Below, piece by piece: positions 7,521 to 16,121 of a stretch of 64,000 nucleotides of DNA. The notes below the pieces were generated by a model. That model had not been told where the DNA came from. It saw only the letters and a list, made by a program, of their open reading frames with translations, and ran no database searches. A program made the position numbers and the translations under genes. Position 1 is the first letter of the stretch, and every line of letters begins with the position of its first letter. Source of the DNA: JBGQMW01 sp963769845 (GTDB lineage Archaea > Thermoproteota > Bathyarchaeia > Bathyarchaeales > Bathycorpusculaceae). The DNA lies in contig CAVYNL010000018.1 in the NCBI GenBank assembly GCA_963769845.1, forward strand, positions 46,252-110,251. Reading direction: 5' to 3'.

Positions 7521-8249
7521 TCACTTGCCCACGCCGAGCTCCTTCAGTATGGCATCGGTTTTTTCGTCGGTTAGGAACTCCATTTTCTTCGTGTCAGCGG
7601 GTATGACGCAGACTTTGATGCGCGACGGCAACTGGCGGGCTTCGAGGGCTTTGGCGAGGCATTTGACGACGAGTTTGGTGGCGTCTTTGAGGTTCATTTC
7701 TTCTTTGTATTCGTCTTTTAGTATGTTGAAGACTGTTTCTCTTCCTGCGCCTTCCGTGCGGGCTTTGTAGCCTCTGTAGGTTCCGCTTGGGTGGGTTCCG
7801 AACACGCGGCTGCCGGTCTTGTCGACTCCGGCGAAAATCATGCTTACGCCGAACGGCCGGACTCCTGCGTGTTGAGTGTACATCTGTTTGATGTCGCATA
7901 TGCGTTTGGTTACGACTTCGACGTCTATGGGTTCGTCGTACGTTAGCTTGTTGCTCTGAGCGTAGATGCGTGCTTGGTCTATCAGAATACGAGCGTCTGA
8001 GCTTAGGCCCACGATGGCTGCGCCAACGTGGTCGTCTATTTTGAAGATTTTCCATGAGTATTCGGATTCTTCAAGCGGGTCAATCGTCTCTTCTGCTCCC
8101 ATGATAACTCCCTCGGAGCAGTGTATCGCAAGTATCGTGGCTCCACGATTGACCAGTTCCATTGCGTATTCTACTTGAAAAAGCCGACCGTCAGGTGAGA
8201 AAACCGTAATGGCACGATCGTAAGCGCCTGGTGCTGCAAACACAGACAT
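7521..8249 (-). CDS. psmA: Proteasome subunit alpha
   Basis: 242 residues. The alpha subunit forms the outer gated rings of the 20S proteasome. The signature YDRAITVFSPDGRLFQVEYA (residues 10-29) is the proteasome A-type motif, and the preceding N-terminal residues form the gate. No catalytic Thr is expected. It is the first gene of the superoperon, with a good TATA box upstream. No beta subunit gene is in the window. Confidence 0.97.
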   Translation of the reverse strand: MSVFAAPGAYDRAITVFSPDGRLFQVEYAMELVNRGATILAIHCSEGVIMGAEETIDPLEESEYSWKIFKIDDHVGAAIVGLSSDARILIDQARIYAQSNKLTYDEPIDVEVVTKRICDIKQMYTQHAGVRPFGVSMIFAGVDKTGSRVFGTHPSGTYRGYKARTEGAGRETVFNILKDEYKEEMNLKDATKLVVKCLAKALEARQLPSRIKVCVIPADTKKMEFLTDEKTDAILKELGVGK

Positions 8250-8320
8250 TCATTTCATCCTCACAGTGTCTTCTAACCTTTTGCATGTCACATACGACAA
8301 CTAAACTAAAAACCTTTCCT

Positions 8321-8328
8321 ATATAAAA
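8321..8328 (-). promoter_or_regulatory. TATA box of the proteasome-exosome superoperon
   Basis: On the reverse strand the sequence reads GGGTTTTATATAGG, a strong archaeal TATA box, 72 bases before the psmA start. Predicted transcription start is near 8297 with a leader of about 48 bases. No other good promoter is seen before pcc1, so this probably drives psmA through pcc1. Confidence 0.6.
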
Positions 8329-8446
8329 CCCGCTTTCAGTGTGAGTTGCAACTGAACGAATACAGAACGAAACGCACGCATCTTAGAAGGCAGAAGGCGT
8401 TTTGAAGAAATAATGATTTGCCACTAGTGCACATTGCGTAGAGCGA

Positions 8447-9823
8447 ATGCAGATATATGTGCACAATCGTCACTATAGAAGCTGTGAGTGGTTGATGCAG
8501 ACCGGAGAGAGCAAGGGAAAGGCAAGGACAAAGGGGCTGTTTGCCAGCGAATCGGACCGGATGGCGTCTTCTCTGCAAGGAGAGATACTTGGTTGTACCA
8601 ACAACACGCAAGAAGATTGTCTGAAGCGCCTTGTTTTTGGAACGAACAAAGTGTATGCGCCAGGCATTATGAAAGTCAAAAGAGGCTTTTACCTGTTCTT
8701 GATAAACTTGGATTCAGATAAGACATATGGAGTCTTCAGGGCTATATCCAATGCAGGATTGAATCTAGACCCTGAAGCTTGGGGTGGAAGATACCCGTAT
8801 CAGGTAAGAATCGAGCCAGTTCATGACATCGTCTGTTTGAACGATGCTCACAAGCTTTTGAAAAGACTTGGGATACAACGTGCAGCTCCGATCGGAAAAA
8901 AAGCCATGCTTAAGCTTCTGGAGCTGTACCGACCTGAGAGTTCAACCATGACTGAATGGTTTGATTTCCTACTCAATGCTGAAAGCAAGACTGGGGCCAA
9001 CACAAACCCGAAAGAGTGCAGAAACTGGTCGCTGTTAGGCGAAGTTGGCAAAATTGAAGATTCAAAGGAAGAAATACCTCAGCTAGAGGCCACGACGCTC
9101 TGGGACTTTTCCAGACAAAGTTACGGCAAAACGCCCAAGGGAGACAACAAGTATCCTGGCGTGACTCCTGCTCAGATAATATGGAATCTCGTCTGGAGAT
9201 ACACCGACCCTGGAGACCTTGTTGTTGATCCAATGTGCGGAAGCGGGACCACAATCGACGTGTGCAAAGAAGAAGGACGAAGAGTAATTGGCTATGACAT
9301 CAAGCCTACCAGACCCGACATAATCCAAAACGATGCCCGCAAAATACCTCAACCAGACAGCAACGTAGACCTTATCTTTGTAGACTCTCCCTATGGAGAC
9401 AACATCAGATACAACGATCATCCAGACTGTATTGGCAAAATCTCCAGCGAAACAGAACAGTTCTATGACGAGCTAGAAAAGGTCATAGGGGAATGCTATC
9501 GCACACTGAAAAAGGGGAAAGTCTTGGGATGGCTAATTGGCGATCAATGGGTAAAGAACAGGTTCACTCCTGTCGGCTTTAGACTTTATGAGCGATTGGA
9601 CAAGTACTTCGAGACAGTTGAGATCATATGTGTAACACGACGAGGACAGTCATCAAACACAAGTCTATGGTACAATCGCGCGAGACGACTCAACTTCTAT
9701 CTTCGAGGCTTTAAGTACTTGTTCATTATGCGCAAACCAGACGAAGCTTCTCCCAAGAACAAGGAAAGGAAGATACGGTGGAACTACTACGAAAGACGAA
9801 AAACAAGCGAGGGTAGAAATTGA
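8447..9823 (+). CDS. DNA methyltransferase with DCD/EVE-like N-terminal domain
   Basis: 458 residues as read, but GATATATG at 8452-8459 looks like a TATA box, so the real start is probably ATG 8495 (MQTGESKG). Residues about 44-125 strongly resemble the plant-type DCD domain of the PUA/EVE group (ILGCTNNTQEDC, then LVFGTNKVY, YLFLINLDSDKTYGVFRA and AWGGRYPYQVRI). Residues about 205-420 are an amino-methyltransferase: AdoMet motif DPMCGSGTT (261-269) followed by catalytic DSPYG (313-317) in place of the usual DPPY. The stop overlaps the downstream endonuclease start, so it is the modification half of a Type II system. Target base (N6-adenine or N4-cytosine) is not decided by the motif. Confidence 0.88.
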   Translation: MQIYVHNRHYRSCEWLMQTGESKGKARTKGLFASESDRMASSLQGEILGCTNNTQEDCLKRLVFGTNKVYAPGIMKVKRGFYLFLINLDSDKTYGVFRAISNAGLNLDPEAWGGRYPYQVRIEPVHDIVCLNDAHKLLKRLGIQRAAPIGKKAMLKLLELYRPESSTMTEWFDFLLNAESKTGANTNPKECRNWSLLGEVGKIEDSKEEIPQLEATTLWDFSRQSYGKTPKGDNKYPGVTPAQIIWNLVWRYTDPGDLVVDPMCGSGTTIDVCKEEGRRVIGYDIKPTRPDIIQNDARKIPQPDSNVDLIFVDSPYGDNIRYNDHPDCIGKISSETEQFYDELEKVIGECYRTLKKGKVLGWLIGDQWVKNRFTPVGFRLYERLDKYFETVEIICVTRRGQSSNTSLWYNRARRLNFYLRGFKYLFIMRKPDEASPKNKERKIRWNYYERRKTSEGRN

Positions 9824-10542
9824 GCGAACACAAAGAGATCATATATGACATTATCCGCAAGATCAGCGAAGGCAGCATGCAGCCAGGCAAAGCATGGAAC
9901 ATTATTCAAGAACGAAAAAGCAAGTACATCGAGACCTGCAGAAAAGTGCATCCCAATAAGGACGCAGAGCAGTCATGGCACGTTTTCATCGGAAACCAAT
10001 TCCAAAACTTGGTCTACGCAATTCTCAAAGGTTACTTTGCCAACCTAAAGAAGCATGACAAGGTCTTTCAGAATCTCCAAATTCTCAAAGAGAGCGAACT
10101 GAGTAAGAATGACGTTGTTGAGCGCAAGCTTGCGATAAAATACGGAGAATGTTTGCTTCTTCCTGATACTGACATGGTTATTGTCAATTATACGCTTGAA
10201 GATCCGTGGAAATCTGAAGTTCTTGCCATCGTCTCGTGCAAGACTAGCCTGCGAGAACGCATAGCACAAGCATGCTATTGGAAACTGAAATTGGTCTCAT
10301 GCGACACTACAAAAAATGTGAAAGTCTTCCTAGCCACAACAGACAACGACAACGACTTTGCTCTTCAAGAGAACAACAAAGGAAGGGTCAAAGGCAAGAG
10401 CAGGAACAGGATCATTGCTGAGTATGAACTTGACGGCATCTATATTATGAGAGAGGATTTTATGAAGGCGTGGGAAAGTCAGAAAGTGAAACAGTATGAA
10501 GGCATCTTCGATGACCTTCAAAAAATCTTCTCAAATAGGTAG
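9820..10542 (+). CDS. Type II restriction endonuclease, BsaWI-like
   Basis: 240 residues starting TTG inside the methyltransferase stop (TTGA overlap). The centre contains a PD-(D/E)XK-type nuclease arrangement: DTDMVIVNY near residue 112 and VLAIVSCKTSLRERIAQACY near residue 135, where Asp and Lys would coordinate catalysis. The SCKTSLRERI segment matches what is known of BsaWI and relatives that cut WCCGGW-type sites. N-terminal helices (SWHVFIGNQFQNLVYAILKG) would carry DNA contacts. The overlap with a methylase is strong contextual support. The exact recognition sequence is inference. Confidence 0.82.
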   Translation: MSEHKEIIYDIIRKISEGSMQPGKAWNIIQERKSKYIETCRKVHPNKDAEQSWHVFIGNQFQNLVYAILKGYFANLKKHDKVFQNLQILKESELSKNDVVERKLAIKYGECLLLPDTDMVIVNYTLEDPWKSEVLAIVSCKTSLRERIAQACYWKLKLVSCDTTKNVKVFLATTDNDNDFALQENNKGRVKGKSRNRIIAEYELDGIYIMREDFMKAWESQKVKQYEGIFDDLQKIFSNR

Positions 10543-10587
10543 GCAAAGATCCTTCGTTATGATCATGTAGAAATCGAGTTCGCTATT

Positions 10588-10596
10588 GTTTTATAT
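10588..10596 (+). promoter_or_regulatory. TATA box of the APC permease gene
   Basis: TTTTATATG lies about 31 bases before the ATG at 10623, giving a very short leader. Confidence 0.55.
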
Positions 10597-10622
10597 GCAG
10601 TAAGGGTAATTACAGGAAATTA

Positions 10623-12077
10623 ATGGCCAACGCTCAACTCAAATCTGAGCTCACGCTCTTTGACGTGACGAACCTTGTCGTCGGTTCTATTATAGGGGCG
10701 GACATCTATGTGGCTTCTGCGTTCGGCGCTGGTCTTCTCGGGCCTTTCTCGCTCGTTGTTTGGGTTGTAGGCGGCGTCATCGCCATCGTAATCGCCCTTT
10801 GCTTCGCCCAGTGTGCGGCTTTGTTGCCTAAAGTCGGCGGGCCTTATGCTTATGCGCATGAGGCTTGGGGGCCGTTCGCGGGTTTCGTCGTCGGCTGGTC
10901 GCTATGGCTCGCAGAGTGGATGTCGCTGGCCGTTTTTCCCGTCGCGTTCACGCAGTACCTCATGTTCTTCTTTCCAAACCTCACCCTGCCAGTGCAGATC
11001 GCCGTGAAAACGTTGTTCGTCCTGTTCCTGATACTCACAAACATAGTCGGAGTCAAAGCAGCTGGAAGAACGAACGATGTGCTCACCCTAGTCAAGCTTG
11101 CTCCACTCATCTTCTTCGCGCTAGCAGGCATAGTCTACATCGCCCTGAACGCGCCCACGGCAGCGGGCAATTTCTCACCCTTCCTGCCCCTCGGCCTGGG
11201 CAGCTTCGGCTCCGCGCTCGTGCTTATCTTCTGGGCTTACGCCGGCTTCGAGATCAGCACGATCCCCGCGGAGGAAATACGCGAACCCTCCAAGACCATC
11301 CCCAAAGCCATCGTCATCGGAATATCGATCGTAACCATATTTTACCTCGTCACGAACATCGTCCTCTTCGCCGTAAGACCTTACACCCAGCTCCAGTTCG
11401 ACAAGGCACCGTTGGCAATGGCAACCAATAACATCCTCGCCCAAACACCACTCTTGGCACTCGTCGGCGGACTCATCGTCGGCATAGGCGCCCTCATCAG
11501 TGTCGCCGGTTCAGACGAGTCAGGAATGATCGGCACCTCACGGCTCGGCTATGCACTAGCGGCCGATGGCCTCTTCCCCAGAGCCTTCGCAAGAATCCAT
11601 CCCCGCTTCAAAACCCCGTACCTGGGCATCATCATCCAAGCAGCCACCGCACTCGCAGCAGCAATCACAGCAACCTTCTACGCCGACGGCCTCAGCACGC
11701 TCATAGCCACAAGCGTGTTCTTCATGGCCATCGCTTACGTCGCCACGAGCGCCAGCACCTACACCCTCCGCCAAAATCACCAAGCCCAATTCCACCTCAA
11801 GGGCGGACTAGTCATCCCGGCTCTCGGAGCGGCCTTCAGCATCTACCTCATCTCCCAATGCAGCCTAACACAAATCGGCCTAGGCATATTACTCCTAGCA
11901 GTGGGCGTACCCATCTACATTAAGTACACACCCAAAAAAGAAGTAGGCGAACTCAAACGAGCCCTCATCAACAGAGAAAACATCCTCAAACGCGCATACG
12001 ACACAGAACACTTATTCCTCGCACACCTGCTACGACACATAAAAAAACTCTACAGAAAGACCAGACAAAAGAAGTAA
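10623..12077 (+). CDS. APC-family amino acid permease
   Basis: 484 residues, hydrophobic throughout with about 12 membrane segments. The first helix has the APC signature LVVGSIIGADIYVASAFG; helix 6 region contains FWAYAGFEISTIPAEEIREP, typical of the amino acid-polyamine-organocation superfamily. The C-terminal 50 residues are basic and cytoplasmic (LKRALINRENILKRAYD). Unlike its neighbours the gene is very rich in C in third codon positions, especially in its second half. Substrate cannot be assigned. It has its own promoter and no close partner. Confidence 0.9.
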   Translation: MANAQLKSELTLFDVTNLVVGSIIGADIYVASAFGAGLLGPFSLVVWVVGGVIAIVIALCFAQCAALLPKVGGPYAYAHEAWGPFAGFVVGWSLWLAEWMSLAVFPVAFTQYLMFFFPNLTLPVQIAVKTLFVLFLILTNIVGVKAAGRTNDVLTLVKLAPLIFFALAGIVYIALNAPTAAGNFSPFLPLGLGSFGSALVLIFWAYAGFEISTIPAEEIREPSKTIPKAIVIGISIVTIFYLVTNIVLFAVRPYTQLQFDKAPLAMATNNILAQTPLLALVGGLIVGIGALISVAGSDESGMIGTSRLGYALAADGLFPRAFARIHPRFKTPYLGIIIQAATALAAAITATFYADGLSTLIATSVFFMAIAYVATSASTYTLRQNHQAQFHLKGGLVIPALGAAFSIYLISQCSLTQIGLGILLLAVGVPIYIKYTPKKEVGELKRALINRENILKRAYDTEHLFLAHLLRHIKKLYRKTRQKK

Positions 12078-12235
12078 CCATGATTCTGCCGACTCATCCC
12101 AGTTTGAGATATTGCAGTCGCTGTCTAGCAGAGGTGCCTCTAATAACACCAATCCTCAGACATCACTAGCTGGACAGGTCCCACTGAAATCTCCAAAAAA
12201 GGGGTCTTTGCAAGTTAGTCTTTCGCCTTTTTGGA

Positions 12236-12361
12236 TCAACCATTGAATCCTCTGAGGATTTCATAGTTATTCCTAATGCTTTCATGCAGGACCTTAACGG
12301 GTCTTTCCTGGACTTCGCCATCTCTCAGCCACGCCTCGGTCTCATCAATATTATAACCCAA
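12236..12361 (-). CDS. Small hypothetical protein (41 aa)
   Basis: A reverse-strand frame with TTG start at 12361 reads LGYNIDETEAWLRDGEVQER and ends EILRGFNG. The frame stays open upstream to about 12400, so a longer form beginning at a rare codon is possible. Its amino acid use is that of a real, charged helical protein. The palindromic TATA box at 12397-12405 lies about 40 bases upstream and would also serve the divergent small gene. No family recognised; it could be a remnant. Confidence 0.4.
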   Translation of the reverse strand: MGYNIDETEAWLRDGEVQERPVKVLHESIRNNYEILRGFNG

Positions 12362-12396
12362 GATTAAAGATTGCCTCAGTGCGCACAGAGCTGCGG

Positions 12397-12405
12397 ATTT
12401 ATATG
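12397..12405. promoter_or_regulatory. Candidate bidirectional TATA box
   Basis: ATTTATATG reads as a TATA box on both strands. On the forward strand it is about 85 bases before a 32-codon basic ORF with a good ribosome binding site; on the reverse strand it is about 40 bases before the 41-residue ORF. Confidence 0.4.
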
Positions 12406-12482
12406 TCTATTCGATCACAATAGAAGGTGTAGCGTCACTCGAATTTGTTTGGTATTGATTGCTGAGGTAGAGGTGACAGAGC

Positions 12483-12581
12483 ATGAGCAAGAGAAGTAAA
12501 CCCGCCGGAAAAATGATTGACAGACAAAAAGGGCATCAGACGAGAAGAGCCCGTGGCGGAAAGAAACAGAAAAGAAGATAA
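12483..12581 (+). CDS. Small basic protein (32 aa)
   Basis: ATG 12483 is preceded at six bases by GAGGTGA (12470-12476), one of the best ribosome binding sites in the window. The product is 32 residues, MSKRSKPAGKMIDRQKGHQT followed by an Arg/Lys-rich tail ending KKQKRR. Composition suggests nucleic-acid binding. Too short for family assignment; no homolog recognised. The overlapping frame 12517-12774 is considered a shadow. Confidence 0.5.
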   Translation: MSKRSKPAGKMIDRQKGHQTRRARGGKKQKRR

Positions 12582-12814
12582 AAGAGCACCAGGCCCAGCG
12601 CGTAAAGCGAGACCGATTGGCTTCTTCGAACCCCACCGAAGCTACCAAAGCCGTTCTGCCAAGAAACTCGCCCAGCACAAGCCTTCCCGATCCATGTTTT
12701 TTGCCAGAACCCTCCAGCAGTTTTTTCCGGGTCTAGGTGTCATCTTCACAGCATCATCAAACGGAAATTCATAATAACCCTCGACCCTCAAGAGACCACA
12801 AGACGTGACCTAAC

Positions 12815-13651
12815 ATGGGCTCAAAAGTTGCCATAGCCGAATTCAAGAGCGATGTCTGCAAATCCTTCGAAAACGCGCTCGAACTCATAGGAAAAGTCAG
12901 CGATCTGAACACTTCTAAACGCTCTGTCGTCATCAAAGTGGGCGTTTTCGACCACACAGCAGAGAACCACTCGAGCGTCAGCGTGGTTGACGCCATAATC
13001 AAAAGTTTCAACAAAGCCCCAAGAATCTACTTGGCCGAGTCAGACAACTATCGTGGAAATGGCACAGAACGATTGCAGGTCTGGAAGGAGCTTTTCACTG
13101 ACCGAGTCGTACCCTTCAACCTCTCAGAAGACCCCGACACCAAGAAAGTCAAAGTCGCAGACGAAGAGATGCAGCTTTCTCACATTCTGTTCAAACCCAA
13201 CGTCTTCGTCAGCACACACATCCTCCGGACTTTCGAGAGGGGAACCATCCTCAAGAATCTCTTCGGCCTCGTGCCACGAATCAGCAAAGCACCGCTCCAC
13301 AGGAAACTCGACACTCTCCTGCCAGACATCTACGAAGCAATAGACGGAATAGACCTGGCCGTCATAGACGGTACTTACCTTTACAGGGGCGCAGGAGCCA
13401 ACCCGCACGCAACAAAGGACGCCTCCAAGTACAGAGTGAAAATGAACACCCTAATAGTCGGCAGAGACGCAATCGCCGTGGAGACAGTCGGAGCAACACT
13501 CGCAGGCTTGACCCCGGACAAAATGCCCATACTGAAAGAAGCAGTCAAGAGACGTCTCGGAGAAGGTAACATCGATAATATCGAAATCGTCGGAAGCTCC
13601 CTGGAAAAAGTCAAAGAAAAGTTCTCCGCCGCAGCAAGCCGTCTAAAATAG
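12815..13651 (+). CDS. DUF362 family protein
   Basis: 278 residues. The pattern RSVVIKVGVFDHTAENHSSV, then VVDAIIKSF, IYLAESDNYRG, and later IDLAVIDGTYLYRGAGANPH and LIVGRDAIAVETVGATLAGL, is that of DUF362, whose members are often fused to ferredoxin domains or sit near iron-sulfur enzymes. No Cys cluster is present here, so this is the stand-alone form. Molecular function is not established for the family. Spaced 160 bases from neighbours on both sides. Confidence 0.8.
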   Translation: MGSKVAIAEFKSDVCKSFENALELIGKVSDLNTSKRSVVIKVGVFDHTAENHSSVSVVDAIIKSFNKAPRIYLAESDNYRGNGTERLQVWKELFTDRVVPFNLSEDPDTKKVKVADEEMQLSHILFKPNVFVSTHILRTFERGTILKNLFGLVPRISKAPLHRKLDTLLPDIYEAIDGIDLAVIDGTYLYRGAGANPHATKDASKYRVKMNTLIVGRDAIAVETVGATLAGLTPDKMPILKEAVKRRLGEGNIDNIEIVGSSLEKVKEKFSAAASRLK

Positions 13652-13815
13652 GAACAAAACGAATCAGATTCAACATTTGATAAGACTGGCGCTGCGTGTA
13701 TCTTTATAAGCCATGCTAAACATATATATATGAGGAAAGGCGTGCCCATCGACTTTCTGAAGACTGTTAGCCTTAGAAACGGCCTGCTTTTTCTAAGAGG
13801 TAGTATAGGATATTA

Positions 13816-14118
13816 AGAATAAGAAAGGTTTACGATACAAATCGTAACAAGCTTGAAATCATCGCAGAGATTCTGAGACAGATACGCATACCGACGGGCA
13901 AGACGAACATCATGTCCCGCTGCAACATGAACACCGCCCAATCAGACGGATACTTGAAGCTCATGAGGACAAGCGACCTCATCCGGATGGACGCGATAGC
14001 GGGGAGAATAACGTACCAGAGAACAGAGATTGGTCTACAGTTTCTGGACCTTTACAACAAGATGGCTCTACTTCTTGACCACGACGTCGCTGCACCGTCC
14101 TTAATGTTGGGACGTTAG
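13816..14118 (+). CDS. Winged-helix DNA-binding protein, no canonical start visible
   Basis: The open frame runs from a TAG at 13801 to the stop at 14118. It encodes an archaeal HTH_45-type winged helix: NKLEIIAEILRQIRIPTGKT, then NIMSRCNMNTAQSDGYLKLM, ending in the dimerisation helix LQFLDLYNKMALLLDH. The only ATG (13912) falls inside the recognition region and would delete the first helix. No ATG, GTG or TTG precedes it in frame, so either a rare start such as ATA (13810 or 13819) is used or a small frameshift has removed the true start. A TATA-like run lies near 13716-13726. Similar in kind to the protein at 28030. Confidence 0.6.
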   Translation, partial: RIRKVYDTNRNKLEIIAEILRQIRIPTGKTNIMSRCNMNTAQSDGYLKLMRTSDLIRMDAIAGRITYQRTEIGLQFLDLYNKMALLLDHDVAAPSLMLGR

Positions 14119-14191
14119 ACTCGGAAAGAAAGCGCATTATGTAGCACCAGATGTGCACGTCAGTTTGGGATTAGCCTGTGAGGAATGATTA

Positions 14192-14434
14192 ATGAGAATA
14201 GTGGAAGGATGGAGAAGAATAGACAACCAGCGAGGATACATAAACGTCACAACAGGCCAGAACCTAGTTGTCAAGAAGAAGCAGTACGGGGAACACTTCT
14301 CAGTGCGACTGTTTCCGGAGATGAAGAATGATGATAATGAAGGAAGGAGAGTATCCCCTGAATTTCCAACCGAATCAAAAGCAGAAGCATTTGCAATGGA
14401 CTGGATGAACAAGCATCCGAAAGGAGCCGACTGA
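14192..14434 (+). CDS. Hypothetical protein (80 aa)
   Basis: ATG 14192 follows GTGAGG at about seven bases. The product begins MRIVEGWRRIDNQRGYINVT and has a beta-rich first half (NLVVKKKQYGEHFSVRLFPE) and a helical end (KAEAFAMDWMNKHPKGAD), like a small alpha/beta fold. No family recognised. It stands alone between the wHTH gene and the convergent methyltransferase. Confidence 0.6.
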   Translation: MRIVEGWRRIDNQRGYINVTTGQNLVVKKKQYGEHFSVRLFPEMKNDDNEGRRVSPEFPTESKAEAFAMDWMNKHPKGAD

Positions 14435-14585
14435 ATCTTCATTCGGATTTGCTCAGACCTCACTTTCCTGAAGAGTCTATGATGCTGCATCTTTGGAACG
14501 ATTCTGAGTTCCTAATTCAGCACACTCAGAAATCGCGGTAGTCAATTGCTTTCTGGACAGCTTGATTCTGAATCTGCAGGAGGTC

Positions 14586-15344
14586 TCATTTTTCCTTTTT
14601 CAACGCATAGATGACCCAAGGCGCAATCCTTGTTTCATTGACCCACTTGTACGGCTCGCTGTCTCTTCCCAAGGGTCTGTAGGTCTCGAGTAGTTCTAGT
14701 CTAGCCTTCTTGAAGGTCTCTCGATAGTACTCGTCCGTCCAGACGACATCCTCCACCGGCCTTTTGTCCTCTATGTCTGTTTGAATTATCCTCACTTTGT
14801 CCCCGCTTTTTGCGTGTTTGTTCTCCGGAAAATCCTTGGTAGAAAACGACGCCCACTCATGCGTGTATATTTCAGGAGATGAGACTACGTTAACTATCCT
14901 TCCTTCATTCTTCAGGAGGCGCCCAAGCTCTCTGAAATTCCGAACCTTCTTCTCCATCGTCGGTATGTTATCAAACGTAAACACAGAAAGCGCAAGGTCG
15001 CAGGCATCAGCCTCAAACTGGCTCAAGTCACCTTCCTCGATAAGACGATAATCCCCTTCAGGATCCATTTGCCTTGCCTTCTTCAGCATGTCCTCCGAAA
15101 TATCTACACCAACAGAATGAAACCCAAGCCTTCGCAAAAACCTTGTAGAACGGCCCGCACCACACCCAAAATCTATCGCTATTCTTCCCCTAACGTGCCC
15201 AAATACGACCTCAGGCAAATCCCTGTAAGCCAAATAGTACGTGCCAGGAAACTCCAGCTTGGCATAGGCCTCAGCACGCTTTGCATCCTCATAAGAATTG
15301 AAAAAGCCCATAACTACCTCCCCTCCTACTACGTATTTCCTCAT
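14586..15344 (-). CDS. Class I SAM-dependent methyltransferase
   Basis: 252 residues as read; a start at the internal Met (MGFFNSYEDAKRAEAYAKLE, 15311) is equally likely. AdoMet-binding motif I is GRIAIDFGCGAGRSTRFLRR (near residue 53) followed by the acidic loop GVDISEDML and motif IV region LALSVFTFDNIP. The C-terminal half (DEYYRETFKKARLELLETYR) is the substrate side. It belongs to the large UbiE/SmtA-like group; substrate not inferable. Confidence 0.88.
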   Translation of the reverse strand: MRKYVVGGEVVMGFFNSYEDAKRAEAYAKLEFPGTYYLAYRDLPEVVFGHVRGRIAIDFGCGAGRSTRFLRRLGFHSVGVDISEDMLKKARQMDPEGDYRLIEEGDLSQFEADACDLALSVFTFDNIPTMEKKVRNFRELGRLLKNEGRIVNVVSSPEIYTHEWASFSTKDFPENKHAKSGDKVRIIQTDIEDKRPVEDVVWTDEYYRETFKKARLELLETYRPLGRDSEPYKWVNETRIAPWVIYALKKEK

Positions 15345-15393
15345 TGAACGAGCACTACTGGCTTGTGTCGTCTAAAATCTGGCTTGGCGGACT

Positions 15394-15897
15394 CTAGTTT
15401 GATTGCCACTGTTCTCTGAAGAAAATCTCTGAAGGCTCTTTCCTCGGTCTCGCAGCAGGCTTCTCATCAGGCACGCCGATGGGCAACAGCGCAACGATTT
15501 TCATCTTTGCAGGAATCTTGAGCAGACGCTTAATCGCATCCTCATCGAAGGCACCTATCCAACACGTGCCATAGCCCAGAGCCGTGGCCGCCAAGACCAT
15601 GTGCTCCAACGCTATCATCGTGTCCTTCTCATACCATCTCGCAGAAACCTCCGGCACGCCTACCGCTACGACAATAACAGCAGCGTCACCAAGGAACGAC
15701 TGATCGTCAGCCGCACGTGCTACAGCTTTCTTTTTGTCCGCATCCTGAACCAGCACGAAGCGCCACGGCTGACGATTGCCAGCAGAAGGCGCCAGACGAG
15801 CAGCCTCAAGAATCATCCCCAACTTCTCATCAGGAATAGGGTCAGACTTGAATTCTCGAACGCTTCTCCGAACTTTTATGACTTCAAAAACATCCAT
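15394..15897 (-). CDS. Nitroreductase-family flavoprotein
   Basis: 167 residues, FMN-dependent nitroreductase fold. FMN-binding elements are visible: VRRSVREFKSDPIPDEKL, ARLAPSAGNRQPWRFVLVQD, and GYGTCWIGAFDEDAIKRLL near residue 110. The C-terminal IVALLPIGVPDEKPAARPRK is typical. Such enzymes reduce nitro compounds, quinones or flavins with NAD(P)H. It lies 49 bases upstream of the methyltransferase on the same strand, possibly cotranscribed. Confidence 0.93.
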   Translation of the reverse strand: MDVFEVIKVRRSVREFKSDPIPDEKLGMILEAARLAPSAGNRQPWRFVLVQDADKKKAVARAADDQSFLGDAAVIVVAVGVPEVSARWYEKDTMIALEHMVLAATALGYGTCWIGAFDEDAIKRLLKIPAKMKIVALLPIGVPDEKPAARPRKEPSEIFFREQWQSN

Positions 15898-16121
15898 TCT
15901 CGATCCCCATCCTTCGAACCTCTTCTTCTGTCAGAGCTTATTACCTTTTCTCGGCAATGACCCCTCATGCCTGCGCATCGGCGTGTTCACCTATCTCAAC
16001 CTTTCCGAAAAACATTCGGGCTTGAACATCTCATCAGAACCATGTAGAAAATACAATCCTTGCGTGCAGAATCATTATAAGTATGACGTATGGCATATTT
16101 CTATACAAAGGGAAAGAAAAC

